64,000 bases of DNA from Streptococcus alactolyticus (GTDB lineage Bacteria; Bacillota; Bacilli; Lactobacillales; Streptococcaceae): the NCBI RefSeq assembly GCF_012277075.1, contig NZ_JAAXMT010000005.1:496001-560000 (forward strand). Direction: 5' to 3'. The notes under the pieces are model-generated. The model was not told the origin of the DNA. It saw nothing but the letters and a program-made list of their open reading frames with translations, and made no database searches. Shown piece by piece: positions 18,800 to 31,146 of the stretch (position 1 is the first letter of the stretch; every line of letters starts with the position of its first letter). The position numbers and the translations under genes were made by a program.

Positions 18800-20074
18800 T
18801 TAGTCCTCGCTTACACGCTTAATATGCGCTCCTAGTTTTGCTAATTTTTCATGGAATTTGTAGTAGCCACGGTCAAGGTGAACCAATTTGCCAACTGTTG
18901 TTGTGCCTTTTGCCACCATACCAATCATAATCAAGGCAGCACTGGCACGCAAGTCTGTAGACATGACAGGTGCTCCTTGCAATTCTTTGCCTCCATGAAT
19001 CATTGCTGTATCACGCAAAATCTCAGACTGCAAGCCCATGCGGCGCATTTCTTCAAGGTGTTGGAAACGATTTTCAAAAACCGTTTCAATCATGGTTGAT
19101 TCGCCGTTCACAACCGCCATCAAAGCGGTAAATTGTGCCTGCATATCCGTTGGAAAACCAGGGTGGGGTAGGGTTTTAACAGTCACTGGTTTTAAGGCTG
19201 GCGTGTCCGCAATCACACGGATACCCTCTTCTTCATCAATCACTGTCACGCCCATCTCAATCAATTTCGAAATCAACGGACGATTGTGTTCCCAAATGGC
19301 ATCTTTCACCAAAACATTACCTGAAGTCATGGCTGTAGCGACCATGAAAGTCCCTGCTTCAATACGGTCTTGCACCACATCGTGTTCTGCACCGCGAAGG
19401 CTTTCCACACCAGTAATGGTCAAGGTTTCTGTACCTGCTCCTCTAACCTTTGCTCCCATTTTATTTAGCAGCATGGCTAAATCAACAATTTCTGGTTCGC
19501 GTGCAGCATTTTCAATGGTTGTCACACCTTCTGCCAAAGTGGCTGCCATCATCAAGTTTTGCGTTGCTCCAACAGATGGGAAATCCATGTAAATCGTGGT
19601 TCCACGCAACTTGCCGTCAACTGTCGCAGTAATATCACCGCCAGATTGTGTGATAGTTGCTCCCATTGCCTCCAAACCTTTTAGGTGCAAGTCAATCGGA
19701 CGACTTCCAATCGTGCAACCGCCTGGCATAGATACTTGGGCATGGCCGTTACGAGCCAAGATAGGTCCCAGAACAACGATAGAAGCACGCATTTTGCTCA
19801 CATACTCGTAAGGAGCAACATCTAAAATTTTTCCTGATGCATCAACCTCAATGGTGTTAGTGGCTTCATCAAAATCCACTTGAATGTCCAAACCACGCAC
19901 CACATGATTCATGGTAAACACATCCGAAAGAATTGGCACATTCGTAAGTACCGTCTTTCCTTCTTCTGGTAAAATGGTGGCTGCAAGAAGTGGCAAGACG
20001 GCATTTTTAGCCCCTTCAATGACCACTTCTCCTTGCAAACGCGTATGACCACCTTCTATAATAATCTTATCCAA
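18800..20074 (-). CDS. murA: UDP-N-acetylglucosamine 1-carboxyvinyltransferase (MurA, first copy)
   Basis: Transfers enolpyruvate from PEP to UDP-GlcNAc, the first committed step of peptidoglycan synthesis. The 424-residue protein MDKIIIEGG... has the catalytic Cys loop [10 protein letters not shown] near residue 117 and paired EPSP-synthase-like domains. I chose a TTG start at 20074: GGAG lies 6 nt upstream of it, and the family N terminus is DKIIIEGG. An upstream in-frame ATG (20092 or 20086) would add MRMEFI and overlap that ribosome binding site. The window has a second MurA at 53393-54652, the usual pair of low-GC Gram-positives. Confidence 0.95.
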   Translation of the reverse strand: MDKIIIEGGHTRLQGEVVIEGAKNAVLPLLAATILPEEGKTVLTNVPILSDVFTMNHVVRGLDIQVDFDEATNTIEVDASGKILDVAPYEYVSKMRASIVVLGPILARNGHAQVSMPGGCTIGSRPIDLHLKGLEAMGATITQSGGDITATVDGKLRGTTIYMDFPSVGATQNLMMAATLAEGVTTIENAAREPEIVDLAMLLNKMGAKVRGAGTETLTITGVESLRGAEHDVVQDRIEAGTFMVATAMTSGNVLVKDAIWEHNRPLISKLIEMGVTVIDEEEGIRVIADTPALKPVTVKTLPHPGFPTDMQAQFTALMAVVNGESTMIETVFENRFQHLEEMRRMGLQSEILRDTAMIHGGKELQGAPVMSTDLRASAALIMIGMVAKGTTTVGKLVHLDRGYYKFHEKLAKLGAHIKRVSED

Positions 20075-20137
20075 AATGAACTCCATTCTCAATATTCTAT
20101 TAACTAGAATTATATCACAGTTTTCTATTTAATGCTT

Positions 20138-20374
20138 TTATTGAAAGCTGAAGAAAAGTGTTTGACTCAATGTCACAATTTCCAGGATAAAATTGCTAAC
20201 CAAGTAGCCAATTGCAATGCTTAAAAACAAGATAAACACTTTCAAGCGCCCGATATTATCAGGGGTGTTTTTTATCCACTTAGACCAGTCAAATAACTGC
20301 CTTAACAAAGAATTGGTCATAGCAATAAAAATGACATGACTAAATAGACTTACAGTTGTATTTAATATTTCCAT
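20138..20374 (-). CDS. DUF1146 family membrane protein (YwzB-like)
   Basis: A 78-residue protein with two membrane segments (about 6-24 and 45-66) around the motif LRQLFDWSKWIKN. This matches the DUF1146/YwzB family, often found just upstream of murA or next to F-ATPase genes; function unknown. It is the first gene of a DUF1146-murA-epuA-endA group. No ribosome binding site precedes its ATG; an extended -10 box ends 6 nt before it, suggesting a leaderless message. Confidence 0.85.
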   Translation of the reverse strand: MEILNTTVSLFSHVIFIAMTNSLLRQLFDWSKWIKNTPDNIGRLKVFILFLSIAIGYLVSNFILEIVTLSQTLFFSFQ

Positions 20375-20380
20375 AATGCC

Positions 20381-20389
20381 ATTATAACA
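20381..20389 (-). promoter_or_regulatory. Extended -10 adjacent to the DUF1146 start codon
   Basis: Minus strand TGTTATAAT followed by GGCATT and the ATG. The expected transcription start falls on or next to the A of the start codon, so the mRNA would begin with the gene. Confidence 0.65.
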
Positions 20390-20648
20390 TAAAAAAGACC
20401 TTCACAGTATCATTCCTCAAAAAGCCCTTACAACTGTAATCTTCTTGTCATAAGAAGACACAAAAAAAGCTAGACAAAGAGGCTCTATAAAAAGTCACAT
20501 AACCAAGAAACCCCTGACAAATGTGGCTCTATAATTTCTGTAGTGGGTAACACCCAGTCAGAAGTTATGGAGCCTTTTCGTGCATAGAAAAAAAGCCCCA
20601 TATGACTTATAATGAAAAGCGACGAAACTACTCATTAGAAAGAATCAT

Positions 20649-21955
20649 ATGGAACACTTCAATACTATCACAAAACTACTCGGAATGAAAGACCAAAATA
20701 TCACAATCAACGATATTGTAGACTGTCAAACACACAAGGAAATTATAGCTTCTCTTGATTACGATGCTCCGAACTGTCCTGCTTGTGGGATAAAGATGGG
20801 GAAGTATGACTTTCAAAAAGCCTCTAAAATCCCTTATCTGGACTGTGTCGGCTTCAAGTGTCGAATCCTGCTTAAGAAGCGTCGCTTTCGCTGTTCAAAC
20901 TGTCGAAAGATGCAAGTCGCTGAGACTTTTCTCGTCAAGAAGAATCATCAAATCCCGACGATCCTCAATCAAAAAATCGCTCAAAAACTCATCGAAAAGA
21001 CCTCCATGACAAAAATAGCTGAGGAGCTATCGGTGTCAACCTCTACTGTCATCCGTATGCTCAACGAGTTTCAGTTTAAAACCAACTTGAATCACCTGCC
21101 TACTGTCATGAGCTGGGATGAGTATAGTTTTAAGAAAAGGAAAATGAGCTTTATCGCTCAGGATTTTGATAACAAGAATATCATCGCTATCTTAGATGGA
21201 CGAACACAGGCAGTCGTCCGCAACCATTTCCTGCGTTATCACAGAAAGGTCCGTGAACGTGTACAATTCATCACTATGGATATGTATAGTCCTTACTAAC
21301 AGCTGGCCAAACAGCTTTTTCCGCATGCTCAAATCGTTCTCGACCGTTTTCCCCTCGCTTTCTCATTTTTTAAGCTCGGGCTAAAATAGTCCACTGGACT
21401 AGTTTACTCCAACATCTTAGTCGTTCTATGAACCGTGTTCGTATCCAAATCATGAACCGATTTGACCGTAAATCAATAGAATATCGAGCTCTTAAACGCT
21501 ACTGGAAACTGATACAGCAGGATAGTCGCAAGATGAATAACAAGCGATTTTACCGTCCAACCTTTAGAGAACATCTAACAAATAAAGAAATTCGAGATCG
21601 ACTCATCAGCTATTCAGAAGAATTGAAATGTCATTACGACCTTTACCAGCTCTCACTGTTCCACTTTCAGGAGAAAAACACTGATCACTTCTTTGAGCTC
21701 ATTGAAGACAATATCATGCTCGTGCATCCAATCTTTCGGACGGTTTTTCGAACCTTCCGAAAGGATAAGAAGAAAGTCATCAACGCCATTACTTTACCTT
21801 ACTCTAATGCCAAACTCGAAGCTACTAACAATCTGATCAAGGTTATCAAGCGGAATGCCTATGGCTTTAGGAACTTTGAAAACTTTAAAAAACGCATTCT
21901 CATCGCTTTGAACGTCAAAAAAGAGAAAACCAATTTGGTTCTCTCTAGATGTTAG
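20649..21955 (+). pseudogene. ISL3-family transposase, inactivated
   Basis: The N-terminal part (216 residues, MEHFNTITKLLGM) has the zinc-binding CPAC/CSNC fingers, a helix-turn-helix (MTKIAEELSVSTSTVIRML) and the first DDE acidic residue in SWDEYSFKKR, plus MDMYSPY. It ends at TAA (21297-21299) where a Tyr codon is expected (SPY-Y-QLAKQLF); the frame continues in QLAKQLFPHAQIVLDRF. About 57 nt of foreign sequence then replaces about 7 nt (21352-21408) and shifts the frame by two. The C-terminal part MNRVRIQIMNRF...LEATNNLIKVIKRNAYGFRNF with the last acidic residue runs to 21955. Two independent lesions make it non-functional. Confidence 0.92.
21352..21408. repeat. Short foreign insert with a palindrome inside the transposase
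   Basis: Relative to an intact ISL3 transposase this stretch is extra. It contains TAGTCCA-C-TGGACTA, a 15-bp palindrome with a single central base (21386-21400), next to AAGCTCGGGCTAAAA. It puts stop codons in several frames. It looks like a small repeat of its own rather than random drift, but I cannot name the family. Confidence 0.5.
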
Positions 21956-21992
21956 CTGGCATCAACCCACTACAGTTGACAATGAGCCAGAT

Positions 21993-22026
21993 AAAAAAAA
22001 CGAGAACACTTATTAAAATGTTCTCG
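21993..22026 (-). terminator. Terminator after rlmD
   Basis: Minus strand CGAGAACA-loop-TGTTCTCG followed by eight T residues. It lies 159 nt after the rlmD stop, immediately beside the ISL3 end at 21988. The stretch from 22027 to 22184 holds no gene that I can support. Confidence 0.88.
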
Positions 22027-22184
22027 CTGAACCATTATATTTATGACGTATCTATTTTTTGTCTACGCAGTCGACATCCAAACAGACGTTCACATCAATG
22101 TACTTTTTTGAACCTTTTTTATGTCAAAATCACTCTTTTCAATAAAGACAAAATATTTGAAAAAATGCTTAAAATAAAGGATTT

Positions 22185-23564
<1,380 letters not shown>

Positions 23565-23565
23565 T

Positions 23566-23604
23566 CAAAAAATAGAGAAACATCACTGTCCCTCTATTAT
23601 AACA
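23566..23604 (-). promoter_or_regulatory. rlmD promoter overlapping the LCP-gene terminator
   Basis: Minus strand extended -10 TGTTATAAT (-10 at 23596-23601) begins 6 nt after the LCP stop. Directly downstream, ATAGAG-14 nt-CTCTAT plus TTTTTTG (23566-23597) forms a terminator-like hairpin, which would lie at the very 5' end of an rlmD transcript. The two signals share bases. Confidence 0.6.
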
Positions 23605-23609
23605 TAACG

Positions 23610-25010
23610 CTATTCACGCAATCCCAATTCTTTTAGTTCTCGTTGATATTTATCAAAATCAATGGCAATGCCTAGACCTCCATACATATCATACTCGTCT
23701 GTCCAATCCCCTTCTGCTGGAATGGTGACTTGCTCAATGCCTTTTTGACCGCTGGTGATGACAGACAAGCCTTCCTTGAGGAAAAATGGATAAGAGATAT
23801 TGGTTGAGGTAAGGGCATAGATTTTACCGATAGCCGCAGACCCTGTAAAAAGTTTGGCGGGGTCCTTGACTTGATTGATAATGGCGGTAATCACTTGTTG
23901 TTGACGTTGGGTACGGCCATAGTCCCCATTATCGTCCTTACGAAAACGTGCGTAATTGAGCAAGGTACGACCATCCATGCGTTGTTTACCAACGTTAATG
24001 GTTTGGCTAGGAACGCTACCGTCAGGCTGCATATTGAGGTCATCAGGAACTTCGACGGAAGTTACTTCTTGACCATCTACAGTACCAAATTTGGCATCTA
24101 TTTCAACCCCATTTGGGAATAGCGTGTTGATGGCTTCTGCGAACGTTTCAAAATCAACCATCACGTAATATTTGATGTTGATGCCAAAATTATCCTTCAA
24201 GGTTTGGCGCATAAGATCAGCTCCTTGATTGTGATCTTGCTCACCAATATTAAAGGCGACATTTAGCTTTTGGTCATTAGTGTAATCATTGTAGCTAACA
24301 CCCGGAATATTAACCAAGATATCACGCATGAAGCTCACTAATTTAATTTTGTCATCGCTATTTCCGATATTCATCACCATAATGGTATCGGTTCTGGCAT
24401 CAGACGAGCCTTGGGTCACCCGCTGGTCACTTCCCAAAATCAAAATATTGGTGCCGTCAGGACTATTTTCACCGTGAAACGTTTCCGTCACGCCAGGGGT
24501 GTAATTGGTATTGCCCTCTGATACATCACGCACTCCCTTGAAAAACATATAAATCATGCCAGCCATGGTTGCCACCACAAGCAAAGCTAGCCATTTCATC
24601 AAGCGTTTAAAGAAGTGCCGTTTCTTCTTTTTTGGTCTTTCTCCAGACACATCTGTAAAACGGCAGGCACGTTTGGCTTTTTTAGAACGCTTGGGAGGGG
24701 CTTCGTCTGGATATTTGGGAAGTCCTGGTGCGGTCCATTGCTTCTCATCTTCCCAATTCGCATAGTCATCGTAGCCATCATAAGCTTGATCATTAACCTC
24801 CTGATAAATAGGACGTGGGTCATGAGGCGCAGCTGGTTGGGTATAATGGGAGGGACTAGAGATGCTCGCTAATTTTTTTTGATAAAGGTAATCAAACTCC
24901 TGCTTCTCACGCTCGCTTAAATATTCAAGATTTCGTAACAGGTATTGATACCGCAATTCCTCGTGGCGACTTAAACGATTTTCTACCATTTTATCATACC
25001 AGTCCTTCAC
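23610..25010 (-). CDS. LytR-CpsA-Psr family cell-wall glycopolymer ligase
   Basis: A 466-residue LCP enzyme, which attaches teichoic-acid- or polysaccharide-type polymers to peptidoglycan at the outer membrane face. Residues 1-130 are cytosolic and rich in charged residues and proline (PPKRSKKAKRACRF), with a KKKKR stretch before one membrane segment (about 140-160, ALLVVATMAGMIYMFF). The extracellular LCP domain has ILGSDQR, ARTDTIMVMN, SFMRDILVNIPG and the RFRKDDNGDYGRTQRQQ signature that binds the polyprenyl phosphate. The unusually long N-terminal part resembles the Psr/LytR protein next to pheA in streptococci. It is 7 nt downstream of pheA. Confidence 0.93.
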   Translation of the reverse strand: MKDWYDKMVENRLSRHEELRYQYLLRNLEYLSEREKQEFDYLYQKKLASISSPSHYTQPAAPHDPRPIYQEVNDQAYDGYDDYANWEDEKQWTAPGLPKYPDEAPPKRSKKAKRACRFTDVSGERPKKKKRHFFKRLMKWLALLVVATMAGMIYMFFKGVRDVSEGNTNYTPGVTETFHGENSPDGTNILILGSDQRVTQGSSDARTDTIMVMNIGNSDDKIKLVSFMRDILVNIPGVSYNDYTNDQKLNVAFNIGEQDHNQGADLMRQTLKDNFGINIKYYVMVDFETFAEAINTLFPNGVEIDAKFGTVDGQEVTSVEVPDDLNMQPDGSVPSQTINVGKQRMDGRTLLNYARFRKDDNGDYGRTQRQQQVITAIINQVKDPAKLFTGSAAIGKIYALTSTNISYPFFLKEGLSVITSGQKGIEQVTIPAEGDWTDEYDMYGGLGIAIDFDKYQRELKELGLRE

Positions 25011-25017
25011 TTTCTAA

Positions 25018-25838
25018 TCATAAACAATAGACGTCATATATCCCCATAACATTGTAAGTAATACCTAAAACACGCAATTCTTCTAAGGCAAAAGTCACCA
25101 AATCATGATTGCTATTATCCACATCAACGATGAAAAAATACTCCCCCAATGCCGTTTTCAAAGGACGGCTTTCAATTTTAGTCAAATCAAGGCCCCGCCA
25201 AGCAAAAACAGACAAGGCTTTGTAGAGAGCTCCAGGGAGATTGTCAGGAAGAGTTAATGCCAAGGATATTTTTTGCGTGTCTTTGATCAGATCAAAGACA
25301 TAAGGTTCATGCCCTAGCACCCAAAAACGCGTGTAATTTTCATCTATTTCCTGAATGTCCTTGCCGATGATTTCCAAATCATATTCTTTAGCTGCTGCCA
25401 CGGGAGCAATAGCTGCGTAAGGTTTGTCTGGGTGTTCTGCGATAAAACGCGCAGCGTAAGCCGTGCTAGCAGTCACTTCAATTTGTGCATGGGGGTAATG
25501 GCTTTTGATGTATTTTTTCCCTTGGGCAATGGCTTGCGGATGTGAGAAGATTTTTCCGACAGGCTTATCCTGTGCCGTTGCTAATAATTGTTGCTTAATG
25601 GGTTGAATCACTTCTGCAATGGCACTAATATCCGTTTGATGAAACAAGTAATCTAGGGTTTCATGCACCGAGCCTTCAATCGAATTTTCAACGGGGATAA
25701 TAGCATAATCCACCAAGCCTTCCTCATAAGATTTAATGACTTCGGTGATATTTGCAAAAGGGATACGGTCAGCTTTTGGAAAGGCTTTGACCGCAACATT
25801 GTGTGTAAACGAACCGCTTGGTCCTAGGTAACCAACTT

Positions 25839-25842
<4 letters not shown>
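25018..25842 (-). CDS. pheA: Prephenate dehydratase
   Basis: Converts prephenate to phenylpyruvate in phenylalanine synthesis. The 274-residue monofunctional enzyme begins MKVGYLGPSGSFT, has the catalytic TRF motif in ENYTRFWVLG (about residue 170) and a C-terminal ACT domain with ESRP (about 218) for phenylalanine feedback inhibition. No chorismate mutase domain is fused. Its start overlaps aroK by 4 nt in an aroA-aroK-pheA-LCP operon. Confidence 0.96.
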
Positions 25843-27669
<1,827 letters not shown>

Positions 27670-27670
27670 C

Positions 27671-27700
27671 TAAAAAGCGCTCAGAAACACATCCGAGCGC
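27671..27700 (-). terminator. Terminator after lepA
   Basis: Minus strand GCGCTC-loop-GAGCGC followed by TTTTTAG. It is placed 27 nt after the lepA stop codon. Confidence 0.88.
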
Positions 27701-27727
27701 AACTAAATACGAGGTGTTCTGATAAGA

Positions 27728-29563
27728 TTAGTTTTTACTGTTGTCATCGTCCATTGACAAGACAGACAAGAAAGCTTCTTGTGGAACTTCCACAGAACCA
27801 ATCGCCTTCATGCGTTTCTTACCAGCTTTTTGTTTTTCAAGTAATTTCCGTTTACGCGAGACGTCACCACCGTAACATTTTGCCAACACGTTTTTACGAA
27901 GAGCTTTGATATCCGAACGGGCCACGATTTTATGACCGATAGCCGCTTGAATTGGCACTTCAAATTGTTGACGTGGAATGATTTTCTTCAATTTTTCGAC
28001 AATCAATTTACCACGCTCATAGGCAAATTCGTTGTGCACGATAAAGCTAAGGGCATCGACCTTATCACCATTAAGCAAGATATCCATTTTCACCAGTTTT
28101 GATTTACGGTAATCTGAAATTTCGTAATCGAAGCTCGCATAGCCACGTGTTGATGATTTCAATTTATCAAAGAAATCAAAAACAATTTCGGCAAGTGGAA
28201 TATGATAAATAACATTAACCCGATTATCATCAATGTAGTCCATGGTCACAAAATCACCACGTTTGCGCTGAGCCAATTCCATAACAGCTCCAACGAATTC
28301 TTGTGGCACCATGATTTGAGCTTTTACATAAGGCTCCTCGATGCTGGCTACTTTGGTTGGTTCTGGGAATTCTGATGGATTTGACACTTCAAGCATATCC
28401 CCGTCTGTCGTATTGACATGATAAACAACGGACGGCGCTGTCATAATCAAATCAATGTTAAACTCACGTTCCAAACGTTCTTGAATAACATCCATGTGCA
28501 ACAAACCAAGGAAACCACAACGGAAACCAAAACCCAGAGCTTGTGAGGTTTCAGGTTCAAATTGAAGACTGGCATCATTTAATTGCAGTTTTTCAAGGGC
28601 TTCACGCAAGTCATTGTACTTGTTTGACTCAATCGGATAAAGCCCTGCAAACACCATTGGGTTCATTTGTTTATAGCCATGAAGCGGGTTATCTGCTGGA
28701 TTATCAGCTAAGGTAATAGTATCCCCAACGCGCGTGTCTGCAACGGTCTTGATAGAAGCCGCGATATAACCAACGTCACCTGTTGCTAGGAAATCACGTC
28801 CAATAGCTTTTGGAGTGAAAATACCAACTTCAGTAACGTCAAAGGTTTTTCCGTTTGACATCAATTGAATTTTGTCACCAGGTTTAACCATACCGTTGAC
28901 AATACGCACCTGCAAAATAACACCACGGTAAGCGTCATAAACCGAGTCAAAAATTAAAGCTTGTAGTGGTGCCTCCACATCTCCTGATGGAGCTGGAACG
29001 TATTCCACGATTTGCTCGAGGATTTCCTCAATCCCAATTCCCGCTTTAGCCGATGCCAAAACGGCCTCTGAAGCATCTAATCCAATCACATCTTCAATTT
29101 CTTGACGCACACGCTCTGGGTCCGCTGCTGGCAAATCAATTTTGTTGATAACCGGCAAAATTTCCAAATCATTATCAAGAGCTAAGTAAACATTGGCGAG
29201 GGTTTGCGCCTCGATACCTTGAGCAGCATCCACAACCAAAATAGCCCCCTCACACGCAGCAAGTGAACGCGATACCTCATAAGAAAAGTCAACGTGTCCT
29301 GGCGTGTCAATCAAGTGAAAAATATAAGTTTCGCCATCTTTAGCTGTATAGTTCAACTCAATCGCATTAAGCTTAATCGTGATACCACGCTCACGCTCCA
29401 AATCCATGCTATCTAGCAGTTGTGCCTGCATTTCACGACTCGAAACCGTTTCAGTCTTTTCCAAAATACGGTCCGCCAAAGTCGACTTCCCATGGTCAAT
29501 ATGTGCAATAATAGAGAAATTACGAATCTTCTCTTGACGTTTTTTTAATTCTTGAATATCCAT
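27728..29563 (-). CDS. lepA: Elongation factor 4 (LepA)
   Basis: Translational GTPase that remodels stalled ribosomes. The 611-residue protein has [12 protein letters not shown] (P-loop, about 18-29), RGITI switch [14 protein letters not shown] and the LepA-specific C-terminal domain ([33 protein letters not shown]). Full length. It is monocistronic, with an extended -10 upstream and a strong terminator downstream. Confidence 0.98.
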   Translation of the reverse strand: MDIQELKKRQEKIRNFSIIAHIDHGKSTLADRILEKTETVSSREMQAQLLDSMDLERERGITIKLNAIELNYTAKDGETYIFHLIDTPGHVDFSYEVSRSLAACEGAILVVDAAQGIEAQTLANVYLALDNDLEILPVINKIDLPAADPERVRQEIEDVIGLDASEAVLASAKAGIGIEEILEQIVEYVPAPSGDVEAPLQALIFDSVYDAYRGVILQVRIVNGMVKPGDKIQLMSNGKTFDVTEVGIFTPKAIGRDFLATGDVGYIAASIKTVADTRVGDTITLADNPADNPLHGYKQMNPMVFAGLYPIESNKYNDLREALEKLQLNDASLQFEPETSQALGFGFRCGFLGLLHMDVIQERLEREFNIDLIMTAPSVVYHVNTTDGDMLEVSNPSEFPEPTKVASIEEPYVKAQIMVPQEFVGAVMELAQRKRGDFVTMDYIDDNRVNVIYHIPLAEIVFDFFDKLKSSTRGYASFDYEISDYRKSKLVKMDILLNGDKVDALSFIVHNEFAYERGKLIVEKLKKIIPRQQFEVPIQAAIGHKIVARSDIKALRKNVLAKCYGGDVSRKRKLLEKQKAGKKRMKAIGSVEVPQEAFLSVLSMDDDNSKN

Positions 29564-29595
29564 TTTAAAATCCTATAATATTAGTCACTACTCCT

Positions 29596-29604
29596 ATTAT
29601 ACCA
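29596..29604 (-). promoter_or_regulatory. Extended -10 promoter for lepA
   Basis: Minus strand TGGTATAAT, 33 nt before the lepA ATG; ribosome binding site AGGA lies between. Confidence 0.65.
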
Positions 29605-30101
29605 AATTACCAAAAACGTCGCCATAGAAAGTTGTTAAGACCTAAAAAGCAAAGCCTATCATGCGACAAACACCCGCATAGAAAATAGCATCACACCTGT
29701 TTTTGATTTATTTTCAAGAAAGTAAACGTGGTTATAGTTAGGTGAGTTAGATATCTGAAAACTAGCTATACAAGGAAAAATATTTGACAATAGAGTATTT
29801 TAAAATATCATACAAGAAAATAGAGGTTAAGAATCTGTCAACAACACACCGCTTTATTAGCCAGTCGATAAATGTGGGAGCTCCGACAGTCCCACCTATC
29901 TTATTGATTTGCTGTACTTAGAGTTAAGCTAGGCGCTTTTTAAAACCTTAGCTAAATAAGCGTTTTATTAAAAGTTTGCAGCTATTTAAATCAATTGCTA
30001 AAGCATACACTGTAGTGTTTTGGTTTACGGCTACTTAAATCTTGAGAACACAAAAACTCAGCCCTCATCATTTTTATCACACTATTAATATAGTGTCAAT
30101 C
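29605..30101. other. Gene-free AT-rich interval with CRISPR-repeat remnants
   Basis: About 500 nt with no supportable gene. It contains a GTGGGA / TCCCAC hairpin (29875-29896) and, at its right end, the decayed CRISPR-type repeats listed separately. The rest shows no recognisable element. The interval marks the start of the accessory stretch between lepA and the ATPase operon. Confidence 0.6.
29973..30057 (-). CRISPR. Decayed CRISPR1-like repeat copies
   Basis: The 36-mer 30022-30057 reads, on the plus strand, GGTTTACGGCTACTTAAAT then CTTGAGAACACAAAAAC. Compared with the reverse complement of the S. thermophilus CRISPR1 type II-A repeat as I recall it, 30 of 36 positions agree, and 31 of 36 agree with a close variant known from other streptococci. 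A second, weaker copy (CAGCTATTTAAATC core, about 29973-29992) has its core 49 nt away, less than a normal 66-nt period, so a deletion is likely. The array would be transcribed on the minus strand. No intact array remains. Confidence 0.6.
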
Positions 30102-30686
30102 TCATCCTTCTCTTTCTGTAACAAAGTAATTCCAGTTTTCTTCAAGGCTAGAATTTGGTGTATTGTCAGGATCATAGTAGCGTAGCCAATAAAGAAATTC
30201 TTTTGTAATATTGTATGGACCAGTCAGAATAGAGTCTTTAGTTGCCACAATTGGTTTACCATCGGCCATAGTTCCTTCGCGTTCCAATCTATAAACTGAA
30301 TATACAATTTCTGATCCTGATCTCACTCCTCCTGGTGCCACAATATAGTAGCCACCATCTTTGAAAATAGAAGGATCAGTGCCAAGTCCGACAACATCAG
30401 TTAGATAAATAATGTTACTGGATGCTGTATTGGTTTCAGTTTCAGTTACTGCTTCTTCATGATAACCATCGTCACCCCCTGTTTCACTAGTAGAAATTAT
30501 AGATTGAGAGGTTTCAGTAGTACTAGAAATAGTATCACTAGTAGAAGTTGTATATTGAGAAGTTTCATCAGTAAATATACCACCTCCGTAATGTGATGGT
30601 CGTAGATAAGTGTAAGTCACAAATCCTCCTATAGAGAGAGCAAAAATTGTTAAAGCTATTGCTGTGATTGTCTGCCATTTTTTCAT
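30102..30686 (-). CDS. Unrecognised exported protein with Ser/Thr-rich linker
   Basis: A 194-residue protein I do not recognise. MKKWQTITAIALTIFALSIGGFVTYTYL is a signal-anchor (membrane segment about 5-26) with no lipobox. Residues 40-75 are a low-complexity Ser/Thr linker (TSTSDTISSTTETSQSIIS). The C-terminal 110 residues form a compact domain (SNIIYLTDVVGLGTDPSIFKDGGYYIVAPGG ... ILTGPYNITKEFLYWLRYY). A GTG 9 nt upstream could also start it, but GTGGA then serves as the ribosome binding site for ATG. It lies between remnants of CRISPR repeats. The architecture resembles the lipoprotein at 31650-32303. Confidence 0.7.
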   Translation of the reverse strand: MKKWQTITAIALTIFALSIGGFVTYTYLRPSHYGGGIFTDETSQYTTSTSDTISSTTETSQSIISTSETGGDDGYHEEAVTETETNTASSNIIYLTDVVGLGTDPSIFKDGGYYIVAPGGVRSGSEIVYSVYRLEREGTMADGKPIVATKDSILTGPYNITKEFLYWLRYYDPDNTPNSSLEENWNYFVTEREG

Positions 30687-30695
30687 GATATCCAC

Positions 30696-31110
30696 GCTTT
30701 CTAGCTATATACTATGCGTTCGACAGTGAATGATAAAAGATATAAATGTTTTTCTGTATTTTTTATAAACATCATCGCTGTATCACAATACTTGAAATCA
30801 ATAGCGTACCTAGTTGGTTAATTACCGCTTGTGCATAACACAAACAACGATGCTGTTTGATACTGATGAAGTTTTACAGCTACTTAAAAATTGCAACCCC
30901 AATTGCCAATTATTTTTGTTTACCTTTCAAATATAATCGTAGTTCATCTCCTTCTTTTTTACACAATAGCTATTGCCAAGAACATCTATACGTATTTTGT
31001 AGATAGAAAGATTTGGTTTGTTTAAACTTTTTAAACATTGTCCACTTTTAGCGCTTTACCCAGGACTTCTATTAACTTTTTTGCAATCCCTTTCATTGTA
31101 CCTTTTTGCA
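30696..31110. other. Gene-free interval between the exported protein and ndk
   Basis: More than 400 nt without a supportable gene. It holds one decayed CRISPR-type half repeat (30871-30890), listed separately, and otherwise AT-rich sequence without clear structure. Confidence 0.6.
30871..30890 (-). CRISPR. Isolated half of a CRISPR1-like repeat
   Basis: Plus strand GTTTTACAGCTACTTAAA agrees at 16 of 18 positions with the end of a CRISPR1-type repeat variant (recalled) and then diverges. It shares the CAGCTA(C/T)TTAAA core with the two copies near 30 kb, 850 nt away. A third weak GTTTGTGTT match lies just beyond. Too decayed to function. Confidence 0.45.
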
Positions 31111-31111
31111 A

Positions 31112-31144
31112 ACAAAAAAGCAAACACTTTCAAGTGCTTGCTTT
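31112..31144 (-). terminator. Terminator after ndk
   Basis: Minus strand AAAGCAAGCACTT-GA-AAGTGTTTGCTTT with TTTTTTG following; one wobble. It begins 3 nt after the ndk stop codon. Confidence 0.88.
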
Positions 31145-31146
31145 CA

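Larger units (their letters stand above)
20525..21988 (+). mobile_element. Decayed ISL3-family insertion sequence
   Basis: The element is bounded by imperfect inverted repeats: left GGCTCTATAATTTCTGTAGT (from 20525) and, on the other strand, GGCTCATTGTCAACTGTAGT (ending 21988). The length of about 1.46 kb and the transposase are typical of ISL3. The 8-nt flanks (ACAAATGT and AGATAAAA) do not match, so no target duplication remains. A second GGCTCTATAA copy lies 45 nt to the left at 20481. It inserted between the divergent DUF1146 promoter and the rlmD terminator and breaks no gene. A remnant of a related right end is at 32857-32928. Confidence 0.88.

Noticed and set aside
19038..19592. Long plus-strand reading frame of 184 codons
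   Set aside because: It lies wholly antisense to murA, which is clearly coding, and has no ribosome binding site or recognisable domain.
21297..21299. Frameshift as the cause of the first break in the ISL3 transposase
   Set aside because: The sequence after TAA continues in the same frame as QLAKQLFPHAQ, so this is a nonsense codon. The frame change comes later, from the insert at 21352-21408.
20517..21996. Target-site duplication of the ISL3 element
   Set aside because: The flanking octamers ACAAATGT and AGATAAAA do not match, so no duplication can be claimed.
30022..30100. The CRISPR1-like sequence as a tracrRNA
   Set aside because: No nexus or terminal hairpin of the CRISPR1 tracrRNA type follows; the match spans the whole 36-nt repeat, so a decayed repeat is more likely.
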